From Massilia sp. HP4 (GTDB lineage: Bacteria; Pseudomonadota; Gammaproteobacteria; Burkholderiales; Burkholderiaceae_D): 64,000 nt of DNA. Below, in pieces: positions 8,711 through 19,489 of the stretch. Each line of letters starts with the position of its first letter. The stretch's first letter is position 1. The stretch lies in NCBI RefSeq assembly GCF_005222695.1, contig NZ_STGG01000041.1, positions 372,001 through 436,000 on the forward strand, given 5' to 3'. The position numbers were made by a program, and so were the translations under genes. The notes beneath the pieces were generated by a model. The model was given only the letters and a program-made list of their open reading frames with translations. It searched no databases and was not told the origin of the DNA.

Positions 8711-8740
8711 TAAGATGGCGGGGTTTCCCATCCCGCCATC
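8711..8740 (+). promoter_or_regulatory. -10 box and hairpin directly before the aminotransferase start
   Basis: TAAGAT at 8711-8716 resembles a -10. It is followed at 8714-8740 by a perfect 9-bp stem, GATGGCGGG with CCCGCCATC, ending three bases before the ATG. No free Shine-Dalgarno is visible, so the stem may control translation. Confidence 0.4.
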
Positions 8741-8743
8741 GCC

Positions 8744-9943
8744 ATGTCTTTAACCACCCACCACTCCCAGCTCCAGGTCGCCCAGCGCGTGCACGCGATC
8801 GAACCGTTTCGCGTCATGGAGATGGTCAAGGCCGCCGCCGAACTCAAACGCGCCGGCCACGACGTCATCAGCATGAGCGTCGGCGAGCCCGATTTCACCG
8901 CGCCCGACATCGTCGCCAGCGCCGCGATCGAAGCGATCCGCGGCGGCGTCACCCAGTACACCGAGTCGCTCGGCCTGTTCGAACTGCGTGCGGCGATCTC
9001 GGGCCACTACGCTGCCACGCAGGGCCTTGACATCGATCCGCGCCGCATCGTGATCACCGCCGGCGCCTCGGCCGGCCTGCTGCTGGCCTGCGCTGCCCTG
9101 GTGTCCGAAGGCGACGAGGTGCTGATGCCCGACCCGTCCTATCCCTGCAACCGCCATTTCGTGGCCAGCTTTGGCGGCAAGCCGGTGCTGGTGCCGTCCT
9201 CGCACGAAGACCGCTACCAGCTCGGCGCCCACCACGTGGCCGAGCGCTGGACCGGGCGCACGCGCGGGGTGCTGGTGGCGTCGCCCTCCAACCCGACCGG
9301 CACCTCGATGACGCCACGGCAGCTGCGCGAGATGCTGGCCGCGGTGCGCGCACGCGACGGTTTCGCCATCGTCGACGAGATCTACCAGGGCCTGTCGTAT
9401 GACCACCAGCCGATGAGCGCGCTGGCGCTGGACCCGGACGTGATCACGGTGAACAGCTTCTCGAAGTATTTCAATATGACCGGCTGGCGCCTGGGCTGGC
9501 TGGTGGTCCCAAACAGCCTGGTGCCGGTGTTCGAGAAACTGGCCCAGAACCTGTTCATCTGCGCGCCGACCGTGGCCCAGCATGCAGCGCTGGCCTGCTT
9601 CCAGCCCGAGGCGCTGGCCATTTTCGAACAGCGCCGGCGGGAGTTCCAGCGCCGCCGCGACTACCTGGTGCCGGCCTTGCGCGCACTCGGCTTCGGGGTG
9701 CCGGTGATGCCGGACGGGGCCTTCTATGTGTATGCCGACATCGACAGCGTGGCGCACGCACGGCGCGCCGACAGCGCGGCGTTCAGCATGGCGGTGCTGC
9801 ACGACGCCCACGTGGCGATCGTGCCGGGCGACGATTTCGGGGTGGCGGCGCCGCAGCGCCATGTGCGGTTTTCGTATGCGACCAGGTACGAGCGGATCGA
9901 AGAAGCGGTGGCGCGCCTGCGGCGTTTGTTCGGGGCGGGCTAG
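8744..9943 (+). CDS. PLP-dependent class I/II aminotransferase
   Basis: 399 aa, typical length of the aspartate aminotransferase Ib-like group. The PLP Schiff-base lysine is K241 in NSFSKYFNMTGWRLGW. Other fold-type I marks are the GEPDFTAPD segment near residue 45, the SNPTGT substrate loop, DEIYQGLSY (the cofactor-ring Asp and Tyr) and the C-terminal VRFSYA with the carboxylate-binding Arg. It moves an amino group between an amino acid and a 2-oxo acid in the cytoplasm; the amino acid substrate cannot be fixed from sequence. Its TAG stop shares the CTAG tetranucleotide with the stop of the convergent histidine kinase gene. Confidence 0.9.
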   Translation: MSLTTHHSQLQVAQRVHAIEPFRVMEMVKAAAELKRAGHDVISMSVGEPDFTAPDIVASAAIEAIRGGVTQYTESLGLFELRAAISGHYAATQGLDIDPRRIVITAGASAGLLLACAALVSEGDEVLMPDPSYPCNRHFVASFGGKPVLVPSSHEDRYQLGAHHVAERWTGRTRGVLVASPSNPTGTSMTPRQLREMLAAVRARDGFAIVDEIYQGLSYDHQPMSALALDPDVITVNSFSKYFNMTGWRLGWLVVPNSLVPVFEKLAQNLFICAPTVAQHAALACFQPEALAIFEQRRREFQRRRDYLVPALRALGFGVPVMPDGAFYVYADIDSVAHARRADSAAFSMAVLHDAHVAIVPGDDFGVAAPQRHVRFSYATRYERIEEAVARLRRLFGAG

Positions 9944-11244
9944 TCCTGCATCGCGCCGGCCAGCATCTCGATCAACACTCCCGGCGCCACCGGCTTGACC
10001 AGGTAGCGGTCGAACCCGGCCGCCAGCGCGCGCTCGCGGTCTTGCGGCTGGCCGTAGCCGGACAGCGCGATCGTCAGCGGCCGCACGCCCGACGGCGCCG
10101 CGCGCAGGCGCGCCATCAGTTCCAGCCCGTCCAGGCCCGGCAGGCCGATATCGCACACGATCGCGTCGAAGCGCCCTTCCAGCGCCAGCGCCAGCCCGGC
10201 GTTGCCGTCGCCCGCGATCTCGACCTGGTGGCCTTCGACCTCGAGCAGCATGCGCAGCACGTCCGAGGCGTCCGCATTGTCTTCCACGATCAGGACGCGG
10301 CGCGCCGCGCCGGGCGTGAGCGTGACGCCGGGTGCGCTACTGCTGGACGCCGCCGCGCTCGACAAGGGCAGGCGCACCGTGAAGGTGCTGCCCTGCCCCA
10401 GCCCCGGGCTGGCCGCGCCAACGCTGCCGCCGTGCATGGTGACCAGGTTGCGCACCACGTTCAGGCCGACCCCGAGACCGCCCTCCGAGCGCGCCAGCGA
10501 ACGCGGGCCCTGGGTGAACAGGTCGAAGGCGCGGCCGATGGTCTCGTCGGACATGCCGGAACCGTTGTCGTCGATGGTGACCATCACCCCATCGGCCTCG
10601 GTGGCGAGAGCCGACACGGCGATCCGTCCGCCGTCCTGGGTGTATTTGGAAGCATTGCTGAGCAGGTTGGTGAACACCTGGGTCAGGCGCACCCGGTCGC
10701 CCTCGACCACCAGATCGTCGGCCAGCGGCACAATGGCCAGCTCCTGGCCCCGTTCACGCACGCGCGGCATGACCGTCTCGGCCGCATGCTCGATCAGCTC
10801 GGCCAGGCGCAACGGCTCGATCGCGAGCGTGATCTTGCCGCTGCTCAGGCGGGCGGCGTCGAGCAGGTCGTCCAGCAGGCGCGCCATATGGCCGACCTGG
10901 CGCTGGATCACGCCGGTCAAGCGTTCGAGCGTGCCGGTGCTGACCGGCGAGCGCTCGAGGAGGCTCGCCGAAACGCTGATCGGCACCAGGGGATTGCGCA
11001 GCTCGTGCGCCAGCATGGCCAGGAATTCGTTCTGGCGGCGGTTGTTTTCCTCTGCGTCGTCGCGCGAGGTCTGGGCGTCGACCGCGGCCAGCACCAAGTG
11101 TTCATTGGCTTCGCGCAGGCTCGCGGCCAGGGCCAGGCTGGCCGCGAGGTCGCCGCGCAGCTGCGCGGTCTCGAGTTCCAGCGCCGCCAGGCGGAGCGCC
11201 AGGGTGCCGTCGTCGTTGCCTGGTGTCGCCGCCATGAGATTCAT
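9940..11244 (-). CDS. Hybrid histidine kinase-response regulator of the KaiC-like module
   Basis: 434 aa, soluble. Residues about 10-75 form a coiled coil without a recognisable sensor domain. Then come HisKA with phosphoacceptor H80 (LAHELRNP), a HATPase_c domain with DNGSGM and GGLGVGL boxes (about 195-290), and a C-terminal receiver domain with D365 (VCDIGLPG) and a conserved Lys (YLVKP). Because it lacks its own input domain, its signal most likely comes from its operon partners. Its ATG follows the KaiC-like stop directly (TGA then ATG), implying translational coupling. No DNA-binding output is attached, so phosphate must pass to another protein or act through protein contact. Confidence 0.88.
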   Translation of the reverse strand: MNLMAATPGNDDGTLALRLAALELETAQLRGDLAASLALAASLREANEHLVLAAVDAQTSRDDAEENNRRQNEFLAMLAHELRNPLVPISVSASLLERSPVSTGTLERLTGVIQRQVGHMARLLDDLLDAARLSSGKITLAIEPLRLAELIEHAAETVMPRVRERGQELAIVPLADDLVVEGDRVRLTQVFTNLLSNASKYTQDGGRIAVSALATEADGVMVTIDDNGSGMSDETIGRAFDLFTQGPRSLARSEGGLGVGLNVVRNLVTMHGGSVGAASPGLGQGSTFTVRLPLSSAAASSSSAPGVTLTPGAARRVLIVEDNADASDVLRMLLEVEGHQVEIAGDGNAGLALALEGRFDAIVCDIGLPGLDGLELMARLRAAPSGVRPLTIALSGYGQPQDRERALAAGFDRYLVKPVAPGVLIEMLAGAMQD

Positions 11245-12711
11245 TCAGGGCATCCCACGCGAGATGGGCAAGCCGTGCAGCACGCCTTCGTACTCGGTGG
11301 AGACGGGTTCGATGTGGATGCCATCGTCGCCGACATGGAATTCGCGCAGGTCGGTGCTGTGGGCGCTGCCGCGCACCTTGACCACCGAGATGAAACGGCG
11401 CAGCTGGCCGCCGCTCTCGCCGAAGCGCATCAGGACGATGGCGTCGGTGAGATAGGCGATATCGGCCTGGCTGAACCTGAGCTGGGTGAAATCGTCGTCC
11501 AGGCCCATCGTCACCAGCACGCTCACTCCGCGCTTGGCCAGCGAGGACAGCATCTGGAACACGGTCGAACGCAGCTGGTTGCGGCCTTCCGGGGCCAGGT
11601 ACAGCGCCAGCTCGGACAGAGAATCGACCACCACCCGACGCGCGCCGGTGCGGTCGATCGCTTCGTTCATTTCGTCGAGCAGCTCGTCGACCGTCAAGTC
11701 GATCTTGCGGCTTTCGACCATCTGCACGTCGCCGCTGGCAACCAGTTCGGCCAGCTCGGCATTGCGCAAGCGCGCAGCGCCCTTCTCGAAAGAAACCGCC
11801 ACCCCCTTCTCGCCCAGGCGCGCGCCCTGTTGCAGGAAGCGGGTGCCGAGGATGGTCTTGCCGCAGCCGCTCGGGCCCGACACCAGCAGCGAATGCCCTT
11901 GCGGAAGGCCCCCGTTGAGCAGCGCATCGAGGTCGGGCGTGCCGGTCGGGATGCGCGCCGCGTCGCACTCGACACGCTCGCCCTGGTGGTGGTCCGCCGC
12001 CAGTGGCGGCAGGATGCGCGGGTAGACGCGGATGCCGTCGTCGGTGATGCGGAAGGTATGCGAGCCGCCCAAGTGGGCCTGGCCGCGCATCTTGACCACG
12101 CGCATCTTGCGCACCACTGAATTATCGTCATGGACCGGGGTCAGCGAAATCATGCCGTCGGCGACCGTCATGATCGGGCTGGCCTCGGCGTCGCCGTGCA
12201 GGTATTCGCCGATCAGGAAGGTGGTGGCCTGCCAGCTGGTCATGCGGGTACCGAGGTCCTGGATGAAATGCTGGAGGTCGGCCACGCCCTCGTTGCCGGC
12301 GCGCGCGGTCTGCGCCACCGAACGGAAGGAATCGACGAACACCAGGCTCGGCGAGAAATCCTCGACCTCTTTCATCAGGCGCTCGAGCACGCCACTGAAG
12401 TCGCCGGTGCGCAGGTCCTCGGCCAGGTTCACGTAGCGCACGCAGTTGCCGACCATGTCCATGTCGAAGAAGCTGTACTGCTGCTGGTAGCGCAGCATCT
12501 TGAGCGGCGGCTCGCCCAGCACCGTGAAGAACAGGGCGCGGCGCTCGTTGCTGGCCAGCGAAAACATGATCTGGTGGGCCAGCGTGGTCTTGCCCGATCC
12601 CGGCGGCCCGGCGATCAGGTTGAAGGAAAATTCGCTCAGCCCTCCCCCCAGGAGCACGTCGAGCCCCTGCACGCCCGTGCTCAGCTTTCCAAGGGATACT
12701 TTATCGCTCAT
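11245..12711 (-). CDS. KaiC-like tandem RecA-type ATPase
   Basis: 488 aa with two KaiC/RecA-like domains, as in cyanobacterial KaiC. P-loops: GPPGSGKTT (K41) in the first half and GPSGCGKTI (K285) in the second. The second domain keeps SFEK where KaiC has the catalytic Glu pair. At the position of the KaiC phosphosites (the SHIST-LTD stretch of Synechococcus KaiC, from memory) this protein reads ADIAYLTDA, so Ser431/Thr432 are replaced by A419/Y420. It therefore should not run the classical phosphorylation cycle. It starts in a TAATG overlap with the upstream small gene and is coupled to the hybrid kinase downstream. I infer an ATP-driven signalling hub rather than a clock. Confidence 0.88.
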   Translation of the reverse strand: MSDKVSLGKLSTGVQGLDVLLGGGLSEFSFNLIAGPPGSGKTTLAHQIMFSLASNERRALFFTVLGEPPLKMLRYQQQYSFFDMDMVGNCVRYVNLAEDLRTGDFSGVLERLMKEVEDFSPSLVFVDSFRSVAQTARAGNEGVADLQHFIQDLGTRMTSWQATTFLIGEYLHGDAEASPIMTVADGMISLTPVHDDNSVVRKMRVVKMRGQAHLGGSHTFRITDDGIRVYPRILPPLAADHHQGERVECDAARIPTGTPDLDALLNGGLPQGHSLLVSGPSGCGKTILGTRFLQQGARLGEKGVAVSFEKGAARLRNAELAELVASGDVQMVESRKIDLTVDELLDEMNEAIDRTGARRVVVDSLSELALYLAPEGRNQLRSTVFQMLSSLAKRGVSVLVTMGLDDDFTQLRFSQADIAYLTDAIVLMRFGESGGQLRRFISVVKVRGSAHSTDLREFHVGDDGIHIEPVSTEYEGVLHGLPISRGMP

Positions 12712-13094
12712 TACTTGTGCTCCTGTGCATTCTTCTCTTCCCCGTCACGCGCGGCGGCATCGAGCAGGCGCCTCGCAAGCGCCTGGCCGATCAGTGACGC
12801 CAGCAACTCGGTAAACGTCTGGAGCAGTGCCGCGTGCGCGGCTTTGGCGTGGTCGGGTGCCACGCTGGCGAGCAGCTCGTCCAGCGCAGTGATTTGGGAG
12901 TCGCGGGTCTTGCAGGGCTGCGTCGCCGACAGCCATTTGAATTCGGGGCCGACAAGACGGCTTGCCCGTCCGTACAGCGCGCAAAAACCGCTGTCGCCGA
13001 TGAGCGGGCCCAGCTGGTCGGCCAGGCGGCGCCAGGACTGGATCAGCTGGATGTGCTCCTCGGAACGCCCTGGGCCGCCCTTACTCGTCATCAT
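12711..13094 (-). CDS. Small helical protein at the head of the KaiC-like module
   Basis: 127 aa from the ATG at 13094 (an ATG one codon later and a TTG at 13112 are alternatives; none has a strong ribosome site). Mostly helical by composition, with no membrane segment or signal. It is not KaiB: the thioredoxin-like pattern of that family is absent. Recognisable blocks are a W-R/K-LA-LGPLIGDSGFCALYGR stretch and a C-terminal LLQTFTELLASLIGQALARRLL helix. Its stop overlaps the KaiC-like start by one base (TAATG), so the two are co-translated. Function unknown; position suggests an adaptor or regulator for the ATPase and kinase. Confidence 0.7.
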   Translation of the reverse strand: MMTSKGGPGRSEEHIQLIQSWRRLADQLGPLIGDSGFCALYGRASRLVGPEFKWLSATQPCKTRDSQITALDELLASVAPDHAKAAHAALLQTFTELLASLIGQALARRLLDAAARDGEEKNAQEHK

Positions 13095-13195
13095 GTCTGG
13101 GGTGAATAGCAATTGCAGCCGTTGTCATCATGAATAGTCCATGCACGCCGTGGTGCGGAGTCGCCGGACGCTTGGTCCACGACAGATTAACGAAC

Positions 13196-13201
13196 ATTAT
13201 A
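13196..13201 (-). promoter_or_regulatory. Perfect -10 (TATAAT) before the KaiC-like module
   Basis: TATAAT on the minus strand, about 100 nt before the first gene of the module. No good -35 lies 16-18 nt upstream, which suggests an activated promoter. The octamer CAGATTAA occurs on the plus strand at 13183 and 13233, either side of it. Confidence 0.45.
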
Positions 13202-13285
13202 TCTTGGCTTTGTACACCTCTTGGGATGTGCACAGATTAAATGTGCGATGCGCAATGCGTCAATACAGGTATTTGCGATACAAAA

Positions 13286-13300
13286 CATGCCATAGGCATG
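13286..13300. promoter_or_regulatory. Palindrome in the divergent region before the DUF885 gene
   Basis: CATGCCATAGGCATG is a perfect 6-bp inverted repeat with a 3-base centre, between the promoters of the KaiC-like module and the DUF885 gene. It could be an operator; the bound regulator is unknown. Confidence 0.3.
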
Positions 13301-13364
13301 TGCCCATTTCCCCGCTAAGATGTGTATCGCCGAGCAATCATGCTCTTTATCAAGCAGAGGATCA

Positions 13365-15158
13365 ATGGAAAAGAAGAAGCTGGGCGCCGTCGTCTCGACG
13401 GCCTTGATGGCAATGGGCCTGGCGCTCGCGCCGGCAGCCGCCTCGGCCACGCCGGCCACGCCGGCCGCAAGCGCGGCCGCCGGCGCCGATGCGCGGTTCA
13501 AGGACATCTACACCAGGGAGTGGAAGTGGCGCATTGCCGAGCGCCTGGCGCGCGACGAAAGCGCGCCCAATGCGAGCCCGGGCCATGCGCGGGTCGACGC
13601 CGCGGCGCAGGACGCGCGCCGCGTCTACTGGGCCGGCATCCTGAAGGAACTCGATGCGATCGCCCCGGGCGCCCTGTCGCCCGCGGAGCGCATCAACTTC
13701 GCCGTCTACCGGGCCCAGGTCGCGGCCCTGCACGACGCCCAGCGCTTCCGCGAATACGAGCAGCCGGTCAACGCCGACAGCGCCTTCTGGTCCGACATCG
13801 CCTATGCGGCGCGGCGCCCGCTCAAGACGGCCGACGAATACCGCAACTACCTGGCGATGCTGGACGGCCTGCCTGCCTACTTCGACCAGGAACTGGACAA
13901 TATGCGCGCCGGCCTGGCGCGCGGCTTTACTCCGCCCAAGGTCACCCTGGCCGGCCGCGACGGCACCTTGAGTTCGGTGGCAGATGCAAAGACGCCGCAG
14001 GACGTGGTGTTCTACAACCCGTTCAAGCAGATGCCGGCCACGATCCCGGCCGCCGAGCAGGAAGCGCTGCGCCAGCAGGCGGTCGGCATCATCCAGGGCA
14101 AGGTGCAGCCGGCCTATGCCAAGGCCCTGGCCTACTTCCGCGACGAGTATGTGCCGAAGGCGCGCACCACGCTGGCCGCCCAGGACATGCCGGGCGGGAA
14201 GGAATACTACCAGTCGAAGATCGTCGAGTTCACCACGACCGACATGAGCGCCGACCAGATCCACGCGATCGGCCTGGCCGAGATGGCGAAGATCCGCGCC
14301 GAGATGCACGACATCATGAAGCAGGTCGGGTTCAAGGGCGACCTGCAGGCCTTCCTGCACTTCCTGCGCACCGATCCGCAGTTCTACGCCAAGACACCGC
14401 AAGAGCTGCTCAAGAGCGCGGCCTGGACATCGAAGAAGTTCGACGCCAAGGCCGACCAGTTCTTCGGCCACCTGCCGCGCCGCCGCTTCGCGATCATCCC
14501 GGTGCCGGACGACCAGGCGCCGTTCTGGACCGCGGGGCGCGGCGGTCCAGGCACCTATTGGGTCAATACCTATAACCTGCCGGCGCGCCCGCTATACAGC
14601 CTGCCGGCCCTGACCCTGCACGAGTCGGCGCCAGGCCATGCCTTCCAGATTCCGCTGGCGCAGGAACAGAAAGGCGTGCCGCCATTCCGCCGCGCCTATA
14701 TCTCGGCCTATGGCGAGGGCTGGGCGCTGTACACCGAGCGCCTGGGCACCGAGATGGGCATCTACGAGACCCCGTACGAGGTATTCGGCATGCTGAGCTA
14801 CCAGGCCTGGCGCGCCTCGCGCCTGGTGGTGGACACCGGCATCCACGCCAAGGGCTGGACCCGCGAGCAGGCGCAGGATTACCTGCTGCAAAATACCGCG
14901 CTGTCGAAGCACGAAGTGGAAACCGAGGTCGACCGCTATATCTCGTGGCCGGGACAGGCGCTGTCGTATTACCTGGGCCAGATGGCGATCCAGGAAGCAC
15001 GCGCCCGCGCCGAGAAGGCGCTGGGATCTAAGTTCGACATCCGCCACTTCCACGACACAGTGCTGCAGGTGGGCTCGGTGCCGCTGCCGGTGTTGCAGCA
15101 GCGGATCGACCAGTTCATCGCGGATGGCGGGCCGAGTCCGTATCCGAAAGAGGGCTGA
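13365..15158 (+). CDS. DUF885 family secreted zinc-peptidase-like protein
   Basis: 597 aa. The ATG at 13365 has AGAGG upstream and opens a signal peptide (KKKLG, hydrophobic core, ASA). DUF885 proteins resemble metallopeptidases: here H419-E420 and H425 form HESAPGH, the metal-ligand motif, and GEGWALYTE downstream supplies the further acidic ligand. Length is normal for the family. The likely activity is cleavage of peptides in the periplasm, but no member close to this one is known to me with a defined substrate. It is transcribed alone and ends at a bidirectional terminator. Confidence 0.85.
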   Translation: MEKKKLGAVVSTALMAMGLALAPAAASATPATPAASAAAGADARFKDIYTREWKWRIAERLARDESAPNASPGHARVDAAAQDARRVYWAGILKELDAIAPGALSPAERINFAVYRAQVAALHDAQRFREYEQPVNADSAFWSDIAYAARRPLKTADEYRNYLAMLDGLPAYFDQELDNMRAGLARGFTPPKVTLAGRDGTLSSVADAKTPQDVVFYNPFKQMPATIPAAEQEALRQQAVGIIQGKVQPAYAKALAYFRDEYVPKARTTLAAQDMPGGKEYYQSKIVEFTTTDMSADQIHAIGLAEMAKIRAEMHDIMKQVGFKGDLQAFLHFLRTDPQFYAKTPQELLKSAAWTSKKFDAKADQFFGHLPRRRFAIIPVPDDQAPFWTAGRGGPGTYWVNTYNLPARPLYSLPALTLHESAPGHAFQIPLAQEQKGVPPFRRAYISAYGEGWALYTERLGTEMGIYETPYEVFGMLSYQAWRASRLVVDTGIHAKGWTREQAQDYLLQNTALSKHEVETEVDRYISWPGQALSYYLGQMAIQEARARAEKALGSKFDIRHFHDTVLQVGSVPLPVLQQRIDQFIADGGPSPYPKEG

Positions 15159-15170
15159 TCGTCGCTTATG

Positions 15171-15198
15171 AAAAGGGCCGCATCGTGCGGCCTGTTTC
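15171..15198. terminator. Bidirectional terminator between DUF885 and the outer-membrane barrel gene
   Basis: Perfect 7-bp stem GGCCGCA / TGCGGCC with a 3-base loop at 15176-15192. It is flanked by AAAAG on one side and TGTTTC on the other, so it can stop transcription from both convergent genes. Its right edge touches the stop of the minus-strand gene. Confidence 0.75.
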
Positions 15199-15694
15199 AT
15201 TTCTCGAACAGCTTGAATTTCAGCTGGAACGAGATGCCGCCGTACAGGCGATCCTTGTAGTTCGGGATGATCCCGACATTCACGCCGACCCGCTTGTACT
15301 CGTAGGTCAGGGTCGGGATCGCGCCCGGGAACCAGCCGCCATCGCGCGTCTTGGGGTAGCCGTCGAAGGCGGCGATCGCCAGGCCGACCCGCACCGGGCC
15401 GACCGCATACGGCTGCCAGATCACGCCCGCATAGTTCGACCAGGCACGGTCGCTGTTGTAGAAGCGGCCGGCGGTGGCGGTCATCGTGCCCTTGAAGCGA
15501 TACTCGAGGGCCAGGCCCTTGTTATTGTCGTTCAGGTCCTTGTCGCCGTCGAAGTGGGCGGTGTAGAAGCCGGTGTCGACCCACAGTTCGCTGGTCGGCG
15601 ACGAATCGATCCTGGTAAACAAATCAGCGGCGGTGGCAAGGGGCGCGGCCAGGCAGGCGCCGATAACAAACAGGGAATATAAAGCGCGGCTCAA
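15197..15694 (-). CDS. Small outer-membrane beta-barrel protein (PagP-like layout)
   Basis: 165 aa with a Sec signal (cleavage near ATAADLF). The mature ~143 residues alternate aromatic and polar residues as in an eight-stranded barrel and end with an aromatic-containing strand ([12 protein letters not shown]). The order of elements, including the [19 protein letters not shown] segment, is reminiscent of PagP (lipid A palmitoyltransferase), but I cannot place its catalytic His and Ser residues with confidence. It starts with TTG, preceded by GGAG seven bases away, and this TTG overlaps the TGA of def, so its translation is probably coupled to def. Confidence 0.65.
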   Translation of the reverse strand: MSRALYSLFVIGACLAAPLATAADLFTRIDSSPTSELWVDTGFYTAHFDGDKDLNDNNKGLALEYRFKGTMTATAGRFYNSDRAWSNYAGVIWQPYAVGPVRVGLAIAAFDGYPKTRDGGWFPGAIPTLTYEYKRVGVNVGIIPNYKDRLYGGISFQLKFKLFEK

Positions 15695-16227
15695 TCGTCG
15701 GCTCCGGGGTCGAGGTGGGGGAACATCACTTCGGTAAACCCGAAGCGGGAAAAATCGCGGATCCGCATCGGATACAGGATGCCCAACAGGTGATCCACTT
15801 CGTGCTGCACCACGCGCGCGTGGAAACCTTCGGCATCAACCACGATGCGCCCGCCGAACTGGTCGAAGCCTTCGTAGTGCAGGCGCGTGTAGCGCGGCAC
15901 GCTGCCGCGCAGGCCGGGCACCGACAGGCAGCCTTCGAAGCCCTCTTCCATGTCTTGCGACACAGGCGCAAGCACGGGATTGATCAGCACCGTCTCGGGC
16001 ACCGGCGGCGCGTCGGGATAGCGCGCGTTGCTGCCGAAGCCGAAGATCACCAGTTGCAGGTCGACGCCGATCTGCGGCGCGGCCAGGCCGGCGCCGTTGG
16101 CGGCGTGCATGGTCTCGAACATGTCGGCGACCAGGGCGTGCAGTTCCGGCGTATCGAATTGCGTGACCGGTTGGGCCACCCGCAGCAGGCGCGGATCGCC
16201 CATTTTCAGGATCTCGCGCACCGTCAT
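15691..16227 (-). CDS. def: Peptide deformylase
   Basis: 178 aa. Removes the formyl group from the N-terminal Met of new proteins. All three family motifs are present: [10 protein letters not shown] at 45-54, EGCLS with metal ligand C100, and QHEVDHLLG with H142, E143 and H146. Its ATG lies in an ATGA overlap with the galU stop, so it is translated after galU. It is a second-type deformylase context: the usual def-fmt pair is not here, so the genome may hold another copy next to fmt; that is inference. Confidence 0.95.
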   Translation of the reverse strand: MTVREILKMGDPRLLRVAQPVTQFDTPELHALVADMFETMHAANGAGLAAPQIGVDLQLVIFGFGSNARYPDAPPVPETVLINPVLAPVSQDMEEGFEGCLSVPGLRGSVPRYTRLHYEGFDQFGGRIVVDAEGFHARVVQHEVDHLLGILYPMRIRDFSRFGFTEVMFPHLDPGADD

Positions 16228-17114
16228 GCCTGGCTCCCTTCGAGCAAACCGGCGAGCGAGGCGCGAAAGCCCTCGGCCGTCTCGGGGTGCTTGAGGCCGA
16301 TGGCCGCGGTGGCCTGCAGATAGCCCAGCTTGGAGCCGCAGTCGTAGCGCTGGCCGGCGTAGCGGTAGGCCAGCACGCGCTCGGCCTGCATCAGGGCGGC
16401 GATGCCGTCGGTCAGCTGGATCTCGCCGCCGGCGCCCTTGCCCAAGGTCTCGAGGTAGCCGAAGATCGAGGGCGACAGCACGTAGCGGCCGACCACCGCC
16501 AGCGTCGATGGCGCATCGGCCGGCTGCGGCTTCTCGACGATGCCCGACACCAGTTCCAGCCCGGGGCGGTAGGCTGAGCTGCTCACGATGCCGTACTGGC
16601 GGGTGTGCTCGCGCGGCACGTCCTGCACCGCCAGGATGCTGCTGCGCTCGTACGCATACACCTCGGTCATCTGCGCCAGCACCGGTTTCTGGCCCGCGGC
16701 CGTGTCCATGAAGTCGTCCGCCAGCAGCACGGCGAACGGCTCGTCGCCGACCACCGGGCGCGCGCACAGCACCGCGTGACCGAGGCCCAGCGGCGACGAC
16801 TGGCGGATGTAGATGCAGTTGACGTGCTTCGGGATCACCCCGCGCACGGTCTCGAGCAGGGCATGCTTGCCGGCCGCCTCGAGCTCGGACTCGAGTTCGT
16901 AGGCCTTGTCGAAATGGTCTTCGATGGCGCGCTTGTTGCGGCCCGTGATGAAGATCAGTTCAGTGACGCCGGCGGCCACCGCCTCTTCGACCGCGTACTG
17001 GATCAGCGGCTTGTCGACGATCGGCAGCATCTCTTTCGGCTGCGCCTTGGTCGCCGGCAGGAAGCGGCTGCCCAGGCCGGCGACGGGGAATACGGCTTTG
17101 CGGATCAGGTTCAT
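16224..17114 (-). CDS. galU: UTP-glucose-1-phosphate uridylyltransferase
   Basis: 296 aa. Makes UDP-glucose from UTP and glucose-1-phosphate for lipopolysaccharide, exopolysaccharide and trehalose. The N-terminal nucleotide-binding signature [11 protein letters not shown] (13-23) followed by PKEMLPI is intact, as are [11 protein letters not shown] and the GEIQLTDGI block near 245-255. Start at the ATG at 17114, 20 nt after ligA. It overlaps def by 4 nt (ATGA), so ligA, galU, def and the barrel gene form one run. Confidence 0.95.
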   Translation of the reverse strand: MNLIRKAVFPVAGLGSRFLPATKAQPKEMLPIVDKPLIQYAVEEAVAAGVTELIFITGRNKRAIEDHFDKAYELESELEAAGKHALLETVRGVIPKHVNCIYIRQSSPLGLGHAVLCARPVVGDEPFAVLLADDFMDTAAGQKPVLAQMTEVYAYERSSILAVQDVPREHTRQYGIVSSSAYRPGLELVSGIVEKPQPADAPSTLAVVGRYVLSPSIFGYLETLGKGAGGEIQLTDGIAALMQAERVLAYRYAGQRYDCGSKLGYLQATAAIGLKHPETAEGFRASLAGLLEGSQA

Positions 17115-17134
17115 GGGGTCCAGTGGTGACGGTG

Positions 17135-19489
<2,355 letters not shown>

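Noticed and set aside
12711..13112. The small protein before the KaiC-like gene as KaiB
   Set aside because: Length is similar, but it is helical and lacks the KaiB thioredoxin-like pattern.
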